Origin: Lentimicrobiaceae bacterium | Lineage (GTDB): Bacteria > Bacteroidota > Bacteroidia > Bacteroidales > JALOCA01 | DNA length: 56,672 bases | Direction of reading: 5' to 3' | NCBI GenBank assembly: GCA_023227965.1 | Contig: JALOCA010000022.1 | Coordinates: 1-56,672 of the forward strand | Part shown: positions 52,278 through 56,672 of the stretch, piece after piece | Position numbering within the stretch: the stretch's first letter is position 1 | Layout: every line of letters begins with the position of its first letter | The notes under the pieces: model-generated | Seen by the model: the letters and a program-made list of their open reading frames with translations, nothing else | What the model was told of the DNA's origin: nothing | The model's database searches: none | Made by a program: the position numbers and the translations under genes

Positions 52278-55200
52278 ATGAACAACATAAAAACCATTAC
52301 CGTGCCGGTTACAGGGATGTCGTGCAGCAATTGTGCCTTGACCGTGGAAACGAATGTGCGCAAACAGCCCGGTGTTGCAGAAGCCAACGTGGACTTTGCC
52401 GGCGAAAAGCTGACTGTGGCTTTCGACACGGCGCAGCTCAGCGAAAAAGACATCATTGCCAGCGTAAAACAGGTGGGCTATGGCGTTGCAACCGGCAAAA
52501 CGGAACTGCCCATCACCGGAATGCAGGATCATACCGATGCCTTAAAATTAGAGAAAATACTCGTTAAACAGAATGGCGTACTTTCCGCAAGGGTTGCCTA
52601 TGGAACCGAACGGGCTACGCTGGAATACATTCCCGGAATGACAAGCATAGCCGAGCTTGCTGCTGTCATCCGCAAAGCAGGTTTTGATATTGTGCAGGCA
52701 GGCGAAACCGAAGAAATGGAAGACGTGGAAGCCAAAGTACGTGCTTCAGAACTTCGCAAACAAAAGCAGCTTTTGTGGATTGGACTTATATTTACCGTTC
52801 CATTGATCATCTTCAGCATGTCGCGCGATTTTGGTATCATTGGTTTCCAGCACGATTTGTATGCCATGCTTTTTGCGGCGACGGTAGTACAGTTTGTTGT
52901 CGGCTGGCAGTTTTACGTGGGCGCTTACAAAAGTCTTCGTTTTGGAAGTGCCAACATGGATGTGCTGATTATGTTGGGTTCATCGGTTGCTTATTTTTCC
53001 AGCCTTTGCGTTACGCTTGGGATTATTAACAGTCCCAATGTGTATTTTGAAACCGGGGCAGCCATCATCACCCTGATCAGGCTTGGTAAATACTTGGAAA
53101 CACGTGCCAAGGGCAAAACATCGCAGGCATTAAAAGCTTTGATGGGATTACGTGCCCGGACGGCAACGGTAATTCGCGATGGCGTGGAAAAAGAAATCAG
53201 CATCGAACAGGTGGAGGTTGGCGATACCGTTGTCGTACGACCCGGCGAAAAAGTTCCGGTGGACGGGATTATCAGCGAAGGACGGTCGGCATTTGAAGAA
53301 TCCATGATCACCGGCGAGTCCATGCCCGTGATCAAAGGTCCCGGCGATGAGGTGATAGGGGCAACCATCAACCGCGAAGGGTTAATAAAATTTGAAGCGG
53401 CAAAGGTTGGAAAAAACACTACGCTTTCGCAGATCATACGGCTTGTGCAGGAAGCACAGGGGAGTAAAGCTCCTATCCAGAAACTCACCGATGAGATCGG
53501 GAAGTATTTCGTCCCCATCATCATCGGCATTGCCTTGTTTACCTTTCTTGGCTGGGTGTTTGTTGCCCAGATCGACTGGACCGGGGCGATGATGAATGCC
53601 ATTGCCGTGCTCGTTATTGCCTGCCCCTGTGCCATCGGACTGGCGACGCCTACAGCCATCATGGTAGGAACTTCCAAAGGAGCCGAAAATGGTATTCTTT
53701 TCAAAAACAGCGAGACGCTGGAACGTGCCGGCAAGGTAAACATCGTTGTGCTCGATAAAACCGGAACCATCACCCGCGGCGAACCTTCGGTAACAGATAT
53801 TATTCCTTTTCAAAATTATACGGCCGATGAAATTCTTCACTTAGTAGCCAGCGCCGAGCGGGGCTCGGAACATCCGCTGGGGCGAGCCATCGTGAAATCG
53901 GCTCAGGATAAAGGATTGGCTCTTGCCGAACCCAAACAATTCCGTGCGTTTGGCGGTTTTGGCATCCGGGCTATGGTGGATGATCAAGCCATCGTCAGTG
54001 GTAATCCACGGATGATGCAGAATGAAGGTATCGCTATAGAAACATTTCAGACGGACATAACAGGACTGCAAAACGAAGGAAAAACCGTGATGATAGTAGC
54101 CGTCGGTCCTGCCGATGGTAGCGAGAAAGCTGTGCCTATCGGACTATTAGCCGTTGCCGATACGGTGAAGCCCGGGGCAAAAGAAGCTATTGCCGAATTG
54201 CGTCAACTAGGCTTGGATGTGGTAATGATTACCGGCGACAACCAAAGCACCGCCGATGCCATTGCCCGTCAGGTTGGCATTGAAAAGGTCGTGGCAGAAG
54301 TTTTGCCCGGCGGAAAGGCCGATGCAATAAAAGAAATACAATCTTCCCGCACGTTGGGCAACTATGCCCATCCTGTGGTAGCTATGGTGGGCGACGGCAT
54401 CAATGATGCCCCGGCATTGGCGCAAGCCGATGTGGGTATTGCCATCGGAACCGGAACTGATATAGCGATGGCCGCCGCCGGCATCACGCTGATAAGCGGC
54501 GAACTGGCCGGAATAGGTCGCGCCATTGCCTTGTCGCGCGGCACCTCCCAAACCATAGTTCAGAACCTGATCTGGGCGTTTTTCTATAATGTCGCGCTGA
54601 TTCCCGTTGCCGCCTATGGTTTGCTAAGTCCGATGTTTGCGGCGGGAGCTATGGCGTTCAGCTCCATTTTTGTGGTAACCAATAGCCTTCGTTTACGGGC
54701 ATTTAAAATGCAAACGTTCGCTCCTAAAAAAACGTTGTTGCGTCAAGCCCTGGAACTCTTACCCCGTATTATTGCGCCTGCCGTTGCCCTCGCAGTTCTT
54801 ATTATTGCTCCTATGGTATTTATGCCCGGGAATATGGAAATAAAAGGAGCAAATGCCGGAACGATGACTCCTCTTTTGATGATGGTGATGGCTATAGCCA
54901 ATGCCCTGATCGCCGTTGCCTATGCATCCATTCCTTTTTTCCTGATTGTTTTTGTGCGAAAACGTAAGGATATGCCCTTTACCTGGGTTATCTTTTTGTT
55001 TGGGATGTTTATCCTTGCCTGTGGCACAACTCATGTTATGCATGTGATTGGCCTGTGGTGGCCCGTCGACTGGTGGCAGGCAACCGTGGATTCCATTTGT
55101 GCCATTATTTCCGTGGCAACGGCTGTAGCCGTATGGCCGATCTTACCCAAACTCTTAGCCATCCCCAGCCCCAATCAGCTACGGATGGTAAACAAAGAAC

Positions 55201-56474
55201 TGCAAAAAGAAAAGGATAAGCTTTTGTATACCCAACATGAATTGCAAAAGGCTTACGATGAAGTGGAACACAGGGTAAAAGAACGGACAGCGGAACTGGA
55301 GCTTGCCAACAAAACACTTCAGGCCGAATTTAACGAACGCAGGCAGGCCGAAGAAGCCTTGCGCCTAAGCGAAGAGAAATTCAGAAGTATTTTCGAGAAT
55401 TCGGTGGTTGGAAAATCTATCACTGCTTTAGACGGAAAGATGAAAACGAATAAAGCTTTCTGCCAGATATTGGGTTATTCCGAAACGGAATTGTCAATGT
55501 TTAAATGGCAGGAAATAACCCATCGTGATGATATAGAAAAAAATCAACAAGTTCTCGACTCCATTCTTTCGGGTGAAATGACATCTGGGCGTTGGGAGAA
55601 AAGATACATCCATAAAAACGGGAGTATCGTATGGGTTGATATCAGCACTACTTTGCAAAAAGATAAAGAAGGAAATCCGCTTTATCTTATCACTTCCATT
55701 AACGATATTACGGAACGGAAAAAAGCAGAAGAGGAAATTAAAAAACTCAACGAAACGCTGGAACAGCGTGTGAAAGAACGTACAACTCAATTGGAAGCCG
55801 CCAATAAAGAATTGGAAGCATTCAGCAATTCCATTTCCCACGATTTGCGAGCGTCCCTGCGGCATATCAACGGATTTATCGGTCTTTTCCTCGACAGCAA
55901 ATCCTTCGAACTCACCGAGAAAGAAATGGGCTATATCCACACCGTAATAAATTCTGCAAAGGGAATGAGCACGTTGATAGACGCTTTGCTTTCGTTTTCA
56001 AGGCTCAGCCGCTCTGAACTCAGGAAAGCATCTGTGGATACTCCTAAGATGATCCAAAAAGCGTTACAAATGTTTGAGGAAGAAATTAAAACACGGGCTG
56101 TTGAAATCAAAATAAACCCACTTCCCGAAACCTATGGCGATACCCAACTCATCGGTCAGGTTTGGATCAATCTGCTGTCCAATGCCATCAAATATACCGG
56201 TAAAAAAGACAAAGCCGTCATCGAAATAGGAAGTTATGCCGACGAAAACAACACTGTTTTCTTTGTCAGGGATAATGGAACCGGATTCGACATGCAATAT
56301 GCCGGCAAATTGTTTGGTGTATTTCAACGCCTTCACAAGGCAAGCGATTTTGAAGGAGTGGGCATCGGATTAGCCAACGTCAACCGCATCGTAACCCGCC
56401 ACGGAGGCCGTTGCTGGGCAGAAGGCGAAACCGATAAAGGAGCAACATTTTATTTCAGTATCCCCAATGAATAA
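52278..56474 (+). CDS. Cu(I) P-type ATPase fused to ETR1-like copper/ethylene-receptor domain and sensor histidine kinase
   Basis: One open frame of 1398 codons, preceded by GAGGAG. Domains: HMA1 (4-71, Cys16/Cys19); degenerate HMA2 (about 76-140, no CxxC); P1B-1 ATPase core (about 163-810) with TGES 345-348, CPC 449-451, DKTGT 493-497, HP 532-533, GDGIND 705-710, and YN 770-771 plus MxxS 792-795 of the Cu site; a linker helix (about 832-850); an ETR1-like three-helix domain (about 866-962) with IAVAYASIP, ACGTTH (Cys915, His919) and ISVATAV...LPKLL; coiled coil (970-1030); PAS (about 1031-1145); coiled coil; HisKA with His1188 (ISHDLRASL); HATPase with N1302, DNGTGF 1332-1337 and GVGIGLAN 1360-1367. 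All catalytic motifs are intact. ATPase and kinase activities follow from family; copper-gated signalling is inferred. No response regulator is in the window. Confidence 0.95.
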   Translation: MNNIKTITVPVTGMSCSNCALTVETNVRKQPGVAEANVDFAGEKLTVAFDTAQLSEKDIIASVKQVGYGVATGKTELPITGMQDHTDALKLEKILVKQNGVLSARVAYGTERATLEYIPGMTSIAELAAVIRKAGFDIVQAGETEEMEDVEAKVRASELRKQKQLLWIGLIFTVPLIIFSMSRDFGIIGFQHDLYAMLFAATVVQFVVGWQFYVGAYKSLRFGSANMDVLIMLGSSVAYFSSLCVTLGIINSPNVYFETGAAIITLIRLGKYLETRAKGKTSQALKALMGLRARTATVIRDGVEKEISIEQVEVGDTVVVRPGEKVPVDGIISEGRSAFEESMITGESMPVIKGPGDEVIGATINREGLIKFEAAKVGKNTTLSQIIRLVQEAQGSKAPIQKLTDEIGKYFVPIIIGIALFTFLGWVFVAQIDWTGAMMNAIAVLVIACPCAIGLATPTAIMVGTSKGAENGILFKNSETLERAGKVNIVVLDKTGTITRGEPSVTDIIPFQNYTADEILHLVASAERGSEHPLGRAIVKSAQDKGLALAEPKQFRAFGGFGIRAMVDDQAIVSGNPRMMQNEGIAIETFQTDITGLQNEGKTVMIVAVGPADGSEKAVPIGLLAVADTVKPGAKEAIAELRQLGLDVVMITGDNQSTADAIARQVGIEKVVAEVLPGGKADAIKEIQSSRTLGNYAHPVVAMVGDGINDAPALAQADVGIAIGTGTDIAMAAAGITLISGELAGIGRAIALSRGTSQTIVQNLIWAFFYNVALIPVAAYGLLSPMFAAGAMAFSSIFVVTNSLRLRAFKMQTFAPKKTLLRQALELLPRIIAPAVALAVLIIAPMVFMPGNMEIKGANAGTMTPLLMMVMAIANALIAVAYASIPFFLIVFVRKRKDMPFTWVIFLFGMFILACGTTHVMHVIGLWWPVDWWQATVDSICAIISVATAVAVWPILPKLLAIPSPNQLRMVNKELQKEKDKLLYTQHELQKAYDEVEHRVKERTAELELANKTLQAEFNERRQAEEALRLSEEKFRSIFENSVVGKSITALDGKMKTNKAFCQILGYSETELSMFKWQEITHRDDIEKNQQVLDSILSGEMTSGRWEKRYIHKNGSIVWVDISTTLQKDKEGNPLYLITSINDITERKKAEEEIKKLNETLEQRVKERTTQLEAANKELEAFSNSISHDLRASLRHINGFIGLFLDSKSFELTEKEMGYIHTVINSAKGMSTLIDALLSFSRLSRSELRKASVDTPKMIQKALQMFEEEIKTRAVEIKINPLPETYGDTQLIGQVWINLLSNAIKYTGKKDKAVIEIGSYADENNTVFFVRDNGTGFDMQYAGKLFGVFQRLHKASDFEGVGIGLANVNRIVTRHGGRCWAEGETDKGATFYFSIPNE

Positions 56475-56672
56475 TTTTATGTCTAGTCCTGAAATAGCTT
56501 GACAGGATTTCGAGCAAAATTAAAAACTAATGAGTCATTGGGGTCTTAACCCAAGTTGCAGCTCTAACAGTAAAAAAGGGGCAAAAATGGGGTGAATTTG
56601 GGGGTTGAGTAAATGCAAGCGGCTGATCATCAATGATGGGTTATAGAAAAGGGCTTTGTAGTGCCATGCAAT
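56475..56672. other. End of window: possible mobile-element edge
   Basis: No gene is seen in the last 198 bases. The sequence TAGTCCTGAAATAGCTTGACAG near 56482-56504 resembles ends I associate with Bacteroidota insertion sequences, followed by CAAAATTAAAAACTAATGAGTCA. This is recall-based and weak. Confidence 0.3.

Noticed and set aside
52991..53773. 260-codon minus-strand frame inside the copper ATPase gene
   Set aside because: Shadow of the ATPase coding sequence; no protein-like domain, and the plus-strand gene is certain.

Overview
The window looks like the chromosome of an anaerobic member of the Bacteroidota, probably near Bacteroidales or Marinilabiliales. The evidence is a SusC/SusD/SusE-type locus, a TonB-dependent receptor paired with a DUF4249 lipoprotein, several proteins with type IX secretion (T9SS) C-terminal signals, -7 boxes of the TAnnTTTG type, almost no Shine-Dalgarno sequences, and genes typical of fermentative anaerobes (aldehyde:ferredoxin oxidoreductase, the [FeFe]-hydrogenase maturase HydG). 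Base composition is AT-rich, except for the copper block at 51-56.5 kb, which looks richer in G+C.

Layout. 1-9.4 kb: the start of an aldehyde ferredoxin oxidoreductase gene, a T9SS-exported Omp28-like protein, an acetyltransferase, a Smr-domain protein, an MbnP-like lipoprotein with its di-haem MauG/MbnH-like partner, a YhcC-type radical SAM protein and an outer-membrane/SPOR protein. 9.5-24.7 kb: the core information-processing block: rpsU, xerC-like, hpf, a tRNA cluster (Thr, Tyr, Gly, a broken tRNA, Thr), tuf, tRNA-Trp, secE, nusG, rplKAJL, rpoB (TTG start), rpoC and a DUF3467 gene. 24.9-32.3 kb: a SusC/D/E-like outer-membrane glycan uptake operon, then a two-module T9SS protein under its own promoter. 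32.3-37.1 kb: an accessory island of decayed polymorphic-toxin (RHS/HINT) pieces, three tandem small membrane proteins that look like an immunity array, a 0.29 kb direct repeat and a 12-unit 21-bp repeat array. 37.7-41 kb: a TonB receptor and DUF4249 pair. 41-43.5 kb: 179-bp tandem repeats, tRNA-Leu and a T9SS type B protein. 43.5-45.5 kb: hydG and two tandem TM1266-like regulators. 45.6-50.7 kb: tRNA-Gly, a galactose mutarotase lipoprotein, a conserved hypothetical gene, sucC, a macro-domain pseudogene and a methyltransferase.

The most striking feature is the copper operon at 51.1-56.5 kb. The first gene encodes an HMA domain fused to a DsbD_2/TauE-like membrane domain. The second is one uninterrupted 1398-codon gene. 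It joins a complete P1B-type Cu(I) ATPase to a three-helix membrane domain closely resembling the ethylene-binding, Cu(I)-ligating domain of plant ETR1 (Cys and His ligands present), followed by PAS, HisKA and HATPase domains. In plants a Cu ATPase (RAN1) supplies copper to the separate receptor ETR1; here the supplier-like and receptor-like modules are one polypeptide. Two polar positions that matter in ETR1 are changed (D25 to N, K91 to D), so the ligand may be copper itself, ethylene or something else.
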